Part shown: positions 6,565 through 12,673 of the stretch, piece after piece
Position numbering within the stretch: position 1 is the first letter of the stretch
Layout: each line of letters starts with the position of its first letter
Origin: Planctomycetota bacterium
GTDB lineage: Bacteria > Planctomycetota > Phycisphaerae > Phycisphaerales > SM1A02
Length of the DNA: 12,673 nucleotides
Direction: 5' to 3'
Assembly: GCA_009926815.1 (NCBI GenBank)
Contig: RFOC01000038.1
Span: 1-12,673 of the forward strand
Position numbers and translations under genes: made by a program
Notes under the pieces: model-generated
Seen by the model: only the letters and a program-made list of their open reading frames with translations
What the model was told of the DNA's origin: nothing
Databases searched by the model: none

Positions 6565-7962
6565 CTAGTGCGCCACCCGCTTGCCCAGCAGCGGACTCAG
6601 TTCGTCGATCATGCGGGCCGTCAGGGCCGCGCTGCCGCTCTCCAGGTTCAGGCGCAGCAGCGGCTCGGTGTTGCTCAGGCGCACGTTGCACCACCAGTCG
6701 CCCGCGTCCAGGCTCAGTCCGTCCAGGTCGTGGCACTTCGCCTTCGGCCACGCCTTGCGCAGCGCCTGCAGCGCGCCCTGCTTGTCCTCGTTCTCGAAGT
6801 TGATCTCGCCGCTCTGGTGGAACCGCTGGAAGGGCTTCACGAGCGCCGAGAGCGGCTTGCCGGATTCCACCAGCGCGTTGAGCGCCGCCACGAAGGCGCG
6901 GGCGCCGCTGTCGGTGTCGAACATGTCCGCGAAGTAGAAGTGACCGCTCAACTCGCCGCCGATGGGCGCCTTCACCTCGGCCAGCCTGGCCTTCATGAAG
7001 ACATGTCCCACGCGGCTCTCGACCGGCACGCCGCCGGCCGCGCGGATCGCCTCGGGCACGGCGCGGCTCGATCGCAGGTCATACACCACGCTGGCGCCGG
7101 GGTGACGCTTCAGCGTGCCAGCCACCATGGCCGCCAGCAGCAGGTCGCAGCCCACGCTGCGGCCCCGCTCGTCCACCACAATGCAGCGGTCGGCGTCGCC
7201 GTCGAAGCAGACGCCCAGGTCGGCCTTCAGGCGAAGCACGCCCTCCTTGGTCTGCGCCAGGTTCGCCTCCACCAGCGGATTGGGCTCATGCACGAACTCG
7301 CCGGTGCTGTTGTCGAAGTTGATCCGCTCGATCCGCAGCCCCTTCACGCCGTCGAAGAGCCGGGGCACCATGGTGCCGGCCATGCCGTTGCTGGCGTCGA
7401 TCACCACCTTCAGCGTGACCCGACCGTCGAGCAGCCGTGGATCGAGCAGGCGGAGCAGGTGCTCGCGATAGGGCGCCCAGAGGTCGCGCGACTCGCGACG
7501 GCCGCCGCGGGGCTCCAGCTTCTCCCGCTCCACCAGCGCGGCCAGGCGCTGGATCTCCGAGAGACCGGTGTCCTGACCCACGGGCTTCGCCTTCAGCCGG
7601 CTGATCTTGAAGCCGTTGTACTCGGCCGGATTGTGGCTCGCCGTCACCTGCACGCCACCGGCGCAGCCCAGGTGATTGATCGCGAAGTAGACCATGGGCG
7701 TGTCCACCAGGCCCAGGTCGATCACCCCGGCACCGAAGTCCTGCATGCCCTGCATGAGCGCATCGGAGAGCGCGGGGCTGCTCTTGCGCATGTCGCGGCC
7801 GACCGCGATGTGCCGCATCATGGGGTCGTCGAAGCCCGCCGCCGCGGCCTGGCCCAGCAGGTACTCGGCCGTGGCGTAGCCGATCTGCCACGCCAGCTTC
7901 TCGTTCAGCGGCTTCGGGTAGGTCGCGCGGACGTCGTAGGCCTTGAAGACTTTGCCAAGCAT
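6565..7962 (-). CDS. Phosphomannomutase / phosphoglucomutase (alpha-D-phosphohexomutase)
   Basis: Interconverts hexose 1- and 6-phosphates (mannose or glucose), feeding nucleotide-sugar and cell-surface glycan synthesis in the cytoplasm. The protein has 465 aa, the normal length, and all four active-site signatures are present: TASHNP with the phosphoserine at S109 (107-112); the Mg-binding DGDADR (254-259); the sugar-binding GGELSGH (335-341); and the phosphate-binding RLSNTEP (428-434). The N-terminus MLGKVFKAYDVRATYP starts domain 1 directly, which fixes the ATG at 7962. A 103-codon in-frame extension upstream is intergenic. It resembles ManB/AlgC-type enzymes, but specificity between mannose and glucose cannot be read from the sequence, so no symbol is given. 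It is the first gene of a two-gene minus-strand unit with the ATPase. Confidence 0.95.
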   Translation of the reverse strand: MLGKVFKAYDVRATYPKPLNEKLAWQIGYATAEYLLGQAAAAGFDDPMMRHIAVGRDMRKSSPALSDALMQGMQDFGAGVIDLGLVDTPMVYFAINHLGCAGGVQVTASHNPAEYNGFKISRLKAKPVGQDTGLSEIQRLAALVEREKLEPRGGRRESRDLWAPYREHLLRLLDPRLLDGRVTLKVVIDASNGMAGTMVPRLFDGVKGLRIERINFDNSTGEFVHEPNPLVEANLAQTKEGVLRLKADLGVCFDGDADRCIVVDERGRSVGCDLLLAAMVAGTLKRHPGASVVYDLRSSRAVPEAIRAAGGVPVESRVGHVFMKARLAEVKAPIGGELSGHFYFADMFDTDSGARAFVAALNALVESGKPLSALVKPFQRFHQSGEINFENEDKQGALQALRKAWPKAKCHDLDGLSLDAGDWWCNVRLSNTEPLLRLNLESGSAALTARMIDELSPLLGKRVAH

Positions 7963-7992
7963 GGTTCCGGGGCTCCCTGGGGCGGTTCCCGG

Positions 7993-8008
7993 CGATCCTA
8001 GGGGATCG
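7993..8008. promoter_or_regulatory. Perfect inverted repeat over candidate mutase -10
   Basis: CGATCC-TAGG-GGATCG is a 6-bp perfect inverted repeat. Read on the minus strand it contains TAGGAT (8000-7995), a plausible -10 element 32 bases before the phosphohexomutase ATG. No convincing -35 is seen. It could be an operator, or simply a chance palindrome. Confidence 0.3.
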
Positions 8009-8017
8009 GAAATGCCA

Positions 8018-8046
8018 TTGCCGCGGGGGTCGGGCTCCGTTAGACT
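8018..8046 (+). promoter_or_regulatory. Sigma-70-like promoter for rpsB-tsf
   Basis: TTGCCG (8018-8023), a 17-base spacer and TAGACT (8041-8046) match four of six consensus positions in each box. Transcription would begin near 8053 and leave a leader of about 180 bases before rpsB. Confidence 0.5.
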
Positions 8047-8052
8047 GGTCCG

Positions 8053-8233
8053 TTCGCGCCCAAGGCCCCCGGCCACCGGCTCGACGCCCCCCAAGGCCGT
8101 GGACGGGGAGCGGCACTTCGGTGCCCGCCGCGTGGCGGCACCTCGCATCGTGACCAAGCGCCCTTCATGCGGCCCGATCCACGGTCGGCCACCGCCGGTG
8201 TCGCTGCTGAGACAGAGACGAAAGGACCCTCGA
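8053..8233 (+). promoter_or_regulatory. Long structured 5' leader of rpsB
   Basis: This non-coding leader holds a direct repeat GCGGCAC (8110-8116 and 8135-8141) around GTGCC (8121-8125). The GTGCC can pair with the first copy, giving a stem closed by a UUCG tetraloop (8117-8120). It can instead pair with the second copy, giving a stem that continues as CGCC-GCGT-GGCG. The two folds exclude each other. Ribosomal protein S2 is known to repress its own operon through the rpsB leader in other bacteria; such a role here is inference. Confidence 0.4.
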
Positions 8234-9086
8234 ATGAGCTCGCTCGCCAAGGAACTCGTGGAGTCAGGCATCCACTTCGGTCAGCGCCGGAGCAACTGGA
8301 ATCCGCGCATGGCCCCCTACATCCACTCCACCCGCAACCAGGTGCACGTGATCGACGTGCGCGAGACCATCAAGGGCCTCCTGCTGGCCAAGCGATTCAT
8401 CCAGAAGCTGGTCAGCGAGGGCAAGGACGTCTGCTTCGTCGGCACCAAGCGACAGGCCCGTGGCGCCATCGAGGCCCGCTGCGCCGAGGTGAACATGCCC
8501 TACGTCACCGAGCGCTGGCTCGGCGGCACCCTGACCAACTTCCGCACCATCCGTGAGCGGCTCCGCCGCCTGGCTGCAGCAGAGCGGCGAGATCCGCAAC
8601 TACTCCAAGAAGATGGAGAGCCAGCTCACCCGCGAGCAGAAGAAGATCTTCCGCAACCTCAACGGCATCCGCAGCATGACCAAGCTGCCCGGCGCCCTGG
8701 TGGCCGTGGACGTGGGCCGCGAGGTGAATGCGCTGAACGAGGCGAAGAACCTGGGCATTCCCACCATCTGCCTGATCGACACCGACGGCAACCCCGAGCT
8801 GGCCGACATCCCGATCCCGGGCAATGACGACAGCATGCGCGCCATCGACATCGTGATCCGCGAGCTGTGCGCCGCGGTGACCGAGGGCAAGAGCCAGCGG
8901 TCCGAGGCCGCCGCCACCAGCGGCGATCGCGCGGGCGAGGGCATGCTGGGCGATGCGGCCCCGGAGACCGCTCCGCAGGCGCGTCGCCGCAGCAGCCGCA
9001 GCCAGTTCCGTGCCCGTGGCCGGGCCGATGAGGCCGATGCCGGCACCCCCGGCCGCGCCGAGACGGCCCCGGTCGAGAACGCCTGA
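8234..9086 (+). CDS. rpsB: 30S ribosomal protein S2, with a reading-frame break
   Basis: S2 binds the 30S body and is needed for S1 attachment. Codons 1-113 (MSSLAKELVESGIHFGQRR to RERLRRL) are typical S2, including GTKRQA and RWLGGTLTNFRTI. The rest lies one base further along: from 8574, LQQSGEIRNYSKKM, then NLNGIRSM, LIDTDGNPE and IPGNDDSMRAID. Reading must skip one base at about 8573. Compared with E. coli S2 (RLKDLETQSQDG), about five residues are missing exactly at this join, which fits a 14-base loss. Both halves are otherwise well conserved and S2 is essential, so a sequencing or assembly error is the simplest cause. The C-terminus carries an Arg/Ala/Glu-rich tail of about 65 residues beyond the core. 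The start has AAAGGA seven bases upstream. Without the break the protein would have about 288 aa. Confidence 0.95.
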
Positions 9087-9093
9087 CCCCTCT

Positions 9094-9126
9094 CGCGGCG
9101 GCTTCCCCCTGTTCGGCGCCGCCGCG
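9094..9126 (+). promoter_or_regulatory. Hairpin in the rpsB-tsf gap
   Basis: A perfect 9-bp stem, CGCGGCGGC (9094-9102) with GCCGCCGCG (9118-9126), has a 15-base loop and fills most of the 59-base gap. It ends five bases before the tsf ribosome binding site (AAAGGAG at 9132). There is no T-run, so it is more likely an mRNA-stability, processing or partial attenuation element than a full terminator. Confidence 0.5.
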
Positions 9127-9145
9127 CCCCGAAAGGAGACATTTC

Positions 9146-9946
9146 ATGACCACCGTGCAAGTGAACCCCAAGGACGCCATGGCCCTCCGTCAGCGGACCG
9201 GCCTGGGCATCATGGACTGCAAGGAAGCCCTCGCGCAGAACGGCGGGGACATGGCCAAGGCCGAGGCCTGGCTTCGCGAGAAGCTCAAGGGCAAGATGGA
9301 CACGCGGACCGATCGCCCGGCGGGCCAGGGCTGCGTGGCCGTGTGCGTGCAGCCCGGACGCGCCAGCATCGTCGAGGTGCGGGCCGAGACGGACTTCACC
9401 GCCAAGAACGAGGAGTTCCGCGCCATGGCCGGCGCCGTGGCCCAGATGGCCTGCGACCAGTCCGGCGAGGTCAAGGCCAACGCCTCCATGACCGCCCGCA
9501 TCGACGAGATCCGCATCAAGACCGGCGAGAACGTCAGCTTCGGTCGCGGCACGTGCCTGCAGGGCGGCAACTTCGCCCAGTACGTGCACCACGATGGACG
9601 CCTGGGCGTGCTGCTGCAGTTCGAGGGGAACCTCTCCGCGGACATCGCCACCGGCATCTGCCAGCATGTGGCCGCCTTCGTGCCCACCCCGATCGCGGTG
9701 GACGAGGCCGGCGTGCCCGCCGACCTGCTGGCCCAGAAGAAGACCGAGGCCGAGGCCGAGGCGAAGGCCAGCGGCAAGCCCGAGCAGATCGCGGCCAAGA
9801 TGGCCGAGGGCAAGGTGCGGAAGTTCCTCGAGGAAGTCACGCTGCTCGGCCAGCCCTACGTGAAGGACGACAAGAAGAGCGTGAAGCAGCTGCTCCCGCA
9901 GGGCGTGCGCATCCTGAAGTTCGTGCGCATGACCGTCGGCGGCTGA
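9146..9946 (+). CDS. tsf: Translation elongation factor Ts
   Basis: A guanine-nucleotide exchange factor that reactivates EF-Tu by releasing GDP; cytoplasmic. The protein has 266 aa, somewhat shorter than the roughly 283 aa of E. coli. The N-terminal UBA-like domain shows ALRQRTGLGIMDCKEAL, and the core shows VEVRAETDFTAKNEEF, the most conserved EF-Ts signature with the TDFVA-like motif as TDFTA. The C-terminal part has GKVRKFLEEVTLLGQPYVKD. The start has a near-ideal AAAGGAGA seven bases before the ATG. It follows rpsB by 59 bases, the usual order. The pyrH-frr genes that often follow are absent, because a convergent gene begins seven bases after the stop. Confidence 0.97.
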   Translation: MTTVQVNPKDAMALRQRTGLGIMDCKEALAQNGGDMAKAEAWLREKLKGKMDTRTDRPAGQGCVAVCVQPGRASIVEVRAETDFTAKNEEFRAMAGAVAQMACDQSGEVKANASMTARIDEIRIKTGENVSFGRGTCLQGGNFAQYVHHDGRLGVLLQFEGNLSADIATGICQHVAAFVPTPIAVDEAGVPADLLAQKKTEAEAEAKASGKPEQIAAKMAEGKVRKFLEEVTLLGQPYVKDDKKSVKQLLPQGVRILKFVRMTVGG

Positions 9947-9952
9947 ACCGCG

Positions 9953-10354
9953 TCAGTCAGGCATGCCCAGGGCCTTCGCGATGCCCGCGAAGGCCCTTTC
10001 GCTTTCCAGCGGATCCGCCGCGGGCGACCGCCCCTGCTGCACCGCGCGGTAGTGGTCGGCGACCGACCAGCCCGCGGTCTCCTCATGCTCGCAGTGCCTC
10101 GGCACCACGTGCAGGTGCACCTGCCGGTGCACCTCGGCGAATCCCAGCAGGTAGATCCGGTCGCACCCGGTGACGCGGCGCACCGCCACGCTGATGTCGC
10201 GGACGTGGCTGCCCATCAGGCGAGCCTCCTCGGGGGTGAGTTCATCCAGCGTGGCCGCGGGGCGCCTCAGTTCCAGGATGCACCAGCCCGCGATGGGGCA
10301 CGGTGGAGCATGCGGCTTCAGGAACCAGCCTCCCGGCAGGTCAAGATGCTTCAC
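9953..10354 (-). CDS. HIT-family nucleotide hydrolase/transferase
   Basis: A 133-aa protein starting at GTG (VKHLDLPGGWFLKPH), with AAGGGG five bases upstream. Histidine-triad proteins act on nucleoside phosphoramidates, Ap4A or related nucleotides. The HIT motif is at 78-84 as QVHLHVV followed by PRH. The first His of the usual triad is Gln here, while the central nucleophile (H80) and the third His (H82) are kept. Q-for-H at this position occurs in some Ap4A-hydrolase-like members. The strand CPIAGWCILELRRP and the helix LTPEEARLMGSH before the motif fit the fold. The start overlaps the MazG stop as GTGA, so the two are translationally coupled. A 67-codon extension upstream in frame only shadows the MazG gene. 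The substrate is unknown. Confidence 0.88.
   Translation of the reverse strand: MKHLDLPGGWFLKPHAPPCPIAGWCILELRRPAATLDELTPEEARLMGSHVRDISVAVRRVTGCDRIYLLGFAEVHRQVHLHVVPRHCEHEETAGWSVADHYRAVQQGRSPAADPLESERAFAGIAKALGMPD
9969..10000 (+). terminator. Terminator of rpsB-tsf, lying inside the HIT gene
   Basis: A perfect 12-bp stem, AGGGCCTTCGCG (9969-9980) with CGCGAAGGCCCT (9986-9997), has a 5-base loop and is followed by TTTCGCTTTCC (9997-10007). It lies 22 bases after the tsf stop and within the last codons of the convergent HIT gene, where it encodes RAFAGIAKAL. Confidence 0.75.
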
Positions 10355-10638
10355 TTGGTCCCCTTCGGGCCGCCGTCGGCACCCATGTACTTCTCGCGCA
10401 CGGCCTGCTCCAGATCCACGCCGCTGATGTTCGCCAGCGTGGTCAGCCAGGCCAGCACATCCGCGAACTCCTCCCGCAGATTCGCCGGATCGGCCTTGCC
10501 TCGGGCGGCATTGGCCAGCGCATGGGCCAGCTCCCCCACCTCCTCGGTGAACCACAGGAACGTGCCGGAGGCTCCCCGGGCGTTGTCGGAGGCGAAGTAG
10601 CGGTCGCGGATGTGCTGCTGGAACTCGCTGAGGCGCAT
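10351..10638 (-). CDS. MazG-like nucleotide pyrophosphohydrolase
   Basis: A 95-aa all-alpha protein. The metal-binding signature E-x-x-E as EEVGEL and E-x-x-D as EEFADVLAWL identifies the MazG/dUTPase-like pyrophosphohydrolase superfamily. These enzymes hydrolyse (d)NTPs to monophosphates and so clear non-canonical nucleotides. The opening LSEFQQHIRDRYFASDNARG and the segment GTFLWFTEEVGEL match a short single-domain MazG-like group. The C-terminus (KYMGADGGPKGTK) lacks the Cys-rich tail that I recall in some relatives. It is coupled to the downstream HIT gene by GTGA. There is no Shine-Dalgarno; TAGCCT lies six bases before the ATG, which suggests a leaderless mRNA. Substrate preference cannot be read from the sequence. 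Confidence 0.9.
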   Translation of the reverse strand: MRLSEFQQHIRDRYFASDNARGASGTFLWFTEEVGELAHALANAARGKADPANLREEFADVLAWLTTLANISGVDLEQAVREKYMGADGGPKGTK

Positions 10639-10689
10639 GCGTGAAGGCTAGGGCGCGGCGGCAGCCTGCGCTGATCCGGCATCAGGCCC

Positions 10690-10718
10690 TTGGTTCACCG
10701 CGGCATCGGGTGCATACT
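10690..10718 (+). promoter_or_regulatory. Candidate promoter of the propeller gene
   Basis: TTGGTT (10690-10695), a 17-base spacer and CATACT (10713-10718) resemble a sigma-70 site. The -10 ends six bases before the ATG at 10725, so transcription would begin at or next to the start codon. No Shine-Dalgarno is present. Confidence 0.4.
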
Positions 10719-10724
10719 TGGGCC

Positions 10725-12673
10725 ATGCGACCCGGCATCCCTCGCGTGATCCTGCTGTGGGCCGGCCTGACCCTGCTGGCCTGGCCGGCGTGGATGGGCC
10801 CGTCGACGCGCCACGTGACGCATGAGTCGCTCTTTCCGGAGCACGCCGTGAAGGCCGAGGGCCTGGTGATGCATGCCCGTCGGCGCATGGGGCCCCCGCC
10901 TCCAGGGCATCCCCGCATCGTGGGCGAGGCCCGGCCCGGCTGGATGCCGGAGGCCCCCCGCGTCGGCGGGTATCCGTTCCAGTGGACCTTCGTGGGCCCC
11001 TCCGAGATCCTCTCCGAGTACTGGTCCGGCAATTCGCAGGCCTCCGGACGCATCATCTCGATCGCACCCCACCCCACGGATCCAGACATCTGCTACGTGG
11101 CCACCGATGGCGGCGGACTCTGGAAGACGGTCGATGGCGGAGCGGACTGGTTCCCGCTGACCGACACCCTGGCCTCCCTGCGAGGCGGCGTTGTCGCGCT
11201 CGATCGAGACGATCCCGAGACGGTGTACTTCGGCACCGGCGACTTCCGCATCAGCTCCACGGGCGCGGGCCTGTTCCGCTCCACCGACGGCGGAGGCAGC
11301 TGGACCCGGGTCCTGCAGTCCTCCTTCGCCACCTCGATCAGCGGCGTGGTGGCCCCGGCTGGATCCACCGCCGTGGTGGTCGCCGCCGGAGGCGGCATCT
11401 TCCGTTCGCCCAGCAGCGTGTCTCCCTTCGTGCGCGTGGTGACCTCGGCCACGACGAGCCTCTGGGCCTCGCCAGGGGCCGGCACCCGCATGTACGCGGG
11501 CATCCGCTCCAGCGGGGTGCACCGAAGCAACGATGCGGGCGCGACCTGGACCCGACCCACCTCGAGCACGATCCCCACCAGCGGGTTCCGAAACGTGCAC
11601 GTGGCCGCATGCGATGCGAATCCCGATCGCGTCTATGCGGTGCTGATCAGTGCCTCGAGCACGCCAACGCGCGTCTACCGCTCCGACGATGGCGGCACCT
11701 CATGGACCTCGCTGCCGGCCGCCGACGACTTCTGCACGCCCCAGTGCTGGTACGACGCGTACGTGGCCGTGCACCCGGAGAACCCCGACCTTGTGTTCCT
11801 GGGCGGCGTGGATCCTCGCTACGGCAAGTTCGGCGTGGCCCGCTCCGAGGATGGCGGAGTGACCTGGACCGAGCGGTCCTCGGTCGCCGGGGCGACGCTG
11901 CATCCGGATCACCACACCATGGCGTTCGGGCCGGCCCCGGGCGGAGGCGTGGCGATCTGGGAGGGCAACGATGGCGGCGTCTGGAGATCGGTCGATGCCG
12001 GGAACAGCTGGACCAACCTGAACAACGGCCTCGAGACCGCGCTGCTCTACAACGTGACGATCCACCCGACCCAGCCCGACCGCATGCTGGGCGGGCTCCA
12101 GGACAACGGCACGGCGGAACGCTCGGGCTCCGAGCGGGCGTGGCCCCAGCTGCAGACCGGTGACGGCGGCTTCTCGGCATTCGATGCCGTGGATGACCTC
12201 GTCCGCTACACCACCTACGTCTACGGCGACATCTATCGCTGGCGAGGCGGCAGCGCCCAGATGATCTCGCCGGAGTTCTCCGATGCCGTGGCGTGGATCG
12301 CCCCCATCGCCAACGACCCCTCGGATCCGGGCCGCCTCTTCCTGGGCACTTCGCGCCTGTGGATGACCACCAACGCGTTGGCCAGCTCGCCCACGTGGTC
12401 ACCGATCAGCGGATCGCTGGGCGGAGGCACGCTCAGCCGGATCGCCATCGCCCCCAGCCAGCCCCAGATGATCTACACGGGATCGAGCAACGGCGCGGTC
12501 TACCAGACCGAGGATCTGACGAACTGGGTCGCTCGTCCGTCTCCGGGCGTCGGCACGGGCGTGAGCGGACTGGTCGTCAGCCCGCACGATCCACGTGAGG
12601 TCTGGGTCAGCCATTACGCCAACTCGGGAGGCCGCGTGTACCGCAGCATGGATGGTGGCGCGACATGGACCGC
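10725..12673 (+). CDS. Secreted sialidase-like Asp-box (BNR) beta-propeller protein, partial
   Basis: The frame is open from the ATG to the right edge (649 codons, no stop), so the C-terminus is missing. The N-terminus MRPGIPRVILLWAGLTLLAW is a signal peptide or anchor, so the protein is exported. From about residue 85 there are propeller repeats with seven Asp boxes (S/T-x-D-x-G-x-x-W): TVDGGADW, STDGGGSW, SNDAGATW, SDDGGTSW, SEDGGVTW, SVDAGNSW and SMDGGATW. Repeated I-A-P-H-P-x-D-P-D-style blade linkers and the segments HPDHHTMAFG, GNDGGVWRS, GGLQDNGT and TGDGGF are typical of large secreted VPS10/sialidase-like propellers in planctomycetes and Bacteroidetes. No sialidase catalytic Arg triad or FRIP motif is evident, so an enzymatic role is not supported. 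Binding or surface adhesion is equally possible. Two cysteines (FCTPQCWYD) may form a disulfide. Confidence 0.88.
   Translation, partial: MRPGIPRVILLWAGLTLLAWPAWMGPSTRHVTHESLFPEHAVKAEGLVMHARRRMGPPPPGHPRIVGEARPGWMPEAPRVGGYPFQWTFVGPSEILSEYWSGNSQASGRIISIAPHPTDPDICYVATDGGGLWKTVDGGADWFPLTDTLASLRGGVVALDRDDPETVYFGTGDFRISSTGAGLFRSTDGGGSWTRVLQSSFATSISGVVAPAGSTAVVVAAGGGIFRSPSSVSPFVRVVTSATTSLWASPGAGTRMYAGIRSSGVHRSNDAGATWTRPTSSTIPTSGFRNVHVAACDANPDRVYAVLISASSTPTRVYRSDDGGTSWTSLPAADDFCTPQCWYDAYVAVHPENPDLVFLGGVDPRYGKFGVARSEDGGVTWTERSSVAGATLHPDHHTMAFGPAPGGGVAIWEGNDGGVWRSVDAGNSWTNLNNGLETALLYNVTIHPTQPDRMLGGLQDNGTAERSGSERAWPQLQTGDGGFSAFDAVDDLVRYTTYVYGDIYRWRGGSAQMISPEFSDAVAWIAPIANDPSDPGRLFLGTSRLWMTTNALASSPTWSPISGSLGGGTLSRIAIAPSQPQMIYTGSSNGAVYQTEDLTNWVARPSPGVGTGVSGLVVSPHDPREVWVSHYANSGGRVYRSMDGGATWT

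Noticed and set aside
5081..6568. 495-codon plus-strand open frame
   Set aside because: It is the antisense shadow of the P-loop ATPase, rich in His, Gln and Arg with no motifs.
6568..8001. 477-codon plus-strand open frame
   Set aside because: It is antisense to the phosphohexomutase, which has all four active-site signatures.
8560..8585. Programmed +1 frameshift in rpsB of the prfB kind
   Set aside because: There is no internal Shine-Dalgarno, slippery CUU or in-frame stop at the join, and residues are also missing, which points to a deletion or an assembly error.
8600..9667. 355-codon minus-strand open frame
   Set aside because: It is antisense to rpsB and tsf, both unmistakable on the plus strand.
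10982..12163. 393-codon plus-strand open frame
   Set aside because: It is a shifted frame of the propeller gene. The Asp boxes are read in the other frame, which stays open to the edge.
1..12673. CRISPR array, insertion sequence or prophage
   Set aside because: I saw no regularly spaced repeats, transposase or integrase motifs, or phage structural genes on either strand.

Overview
This is a GC-rich, gene-dense bacterial chromosome segment. I read eleven genes, two of which run off the window edges. The likely source is a planctomycete of the Phycisphaerae type. That is an inference from four things: the very high GC at third codon positions; a secreted calcineurin-like phosphoesterase of the 'DRTG' kind; a large secreted Asp-box propeller; and a membrane-anchored P-loop ATPase. 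No rRNA or tRNA is present to settle it. I see no phage, insertion sequence, CRISPR array or toxin gene. The window is mostly housekeeping with a few secreted proteins.

Left part (1-2886). On the minus strand, pyrF (orotidine-5'-phosphate decarboxylase) is followed, with an ATGA overlap, by an ABC-type iron-like solute-binding protein that runs off the left edge. Divergent from pyrF is a small DUF971 protein. After it lie about 135 non-coding bases that fold into several hairpins and end in a clear intrinsic terminator.

Middle part (2887-7962). On the plus strand there is a secreted metallophosphoesterase with a long C-terminal part, then a 70-residue lipoprotein with a strong ribosome binding site. 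A perfect GC hairpin separates them from two minus-strand genes. These are a phosphomannomutase/phosphoglucomutase and, 8 bases after it, an ATPase whose Walker A and Walker B motifs are separated by two membrane helices.

Right part (7963-12673). A promoter and a long structured leader precede rpsB, which is followed by tsf. As written, rpsB carries a net +1 reading-frame break after codon 113, where about five expected residues are also missing. The tsf terminator lies inside the last codons of a convergent HIT-family gene, which is translationally coupled (GTGA) to an upstream MazG-like pyrophosphohydrolase. Divergent from these, a secreted sialidase-like Asp-box (BNR) propeller gene runs off the right edge.

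Nothing here is a clear new multi-gene system. The points most worth checking are the rpsB frame break, the mutually exclusive hairpins in the rpsB leader, the structured non-coding stretch at 2689-2853, the membrane-inserted ATPase, and a recurrent TAnnnT box about 6-7 bases before starts that lack a Shine-Dalgarno site, which suggests leaderless transcripts.
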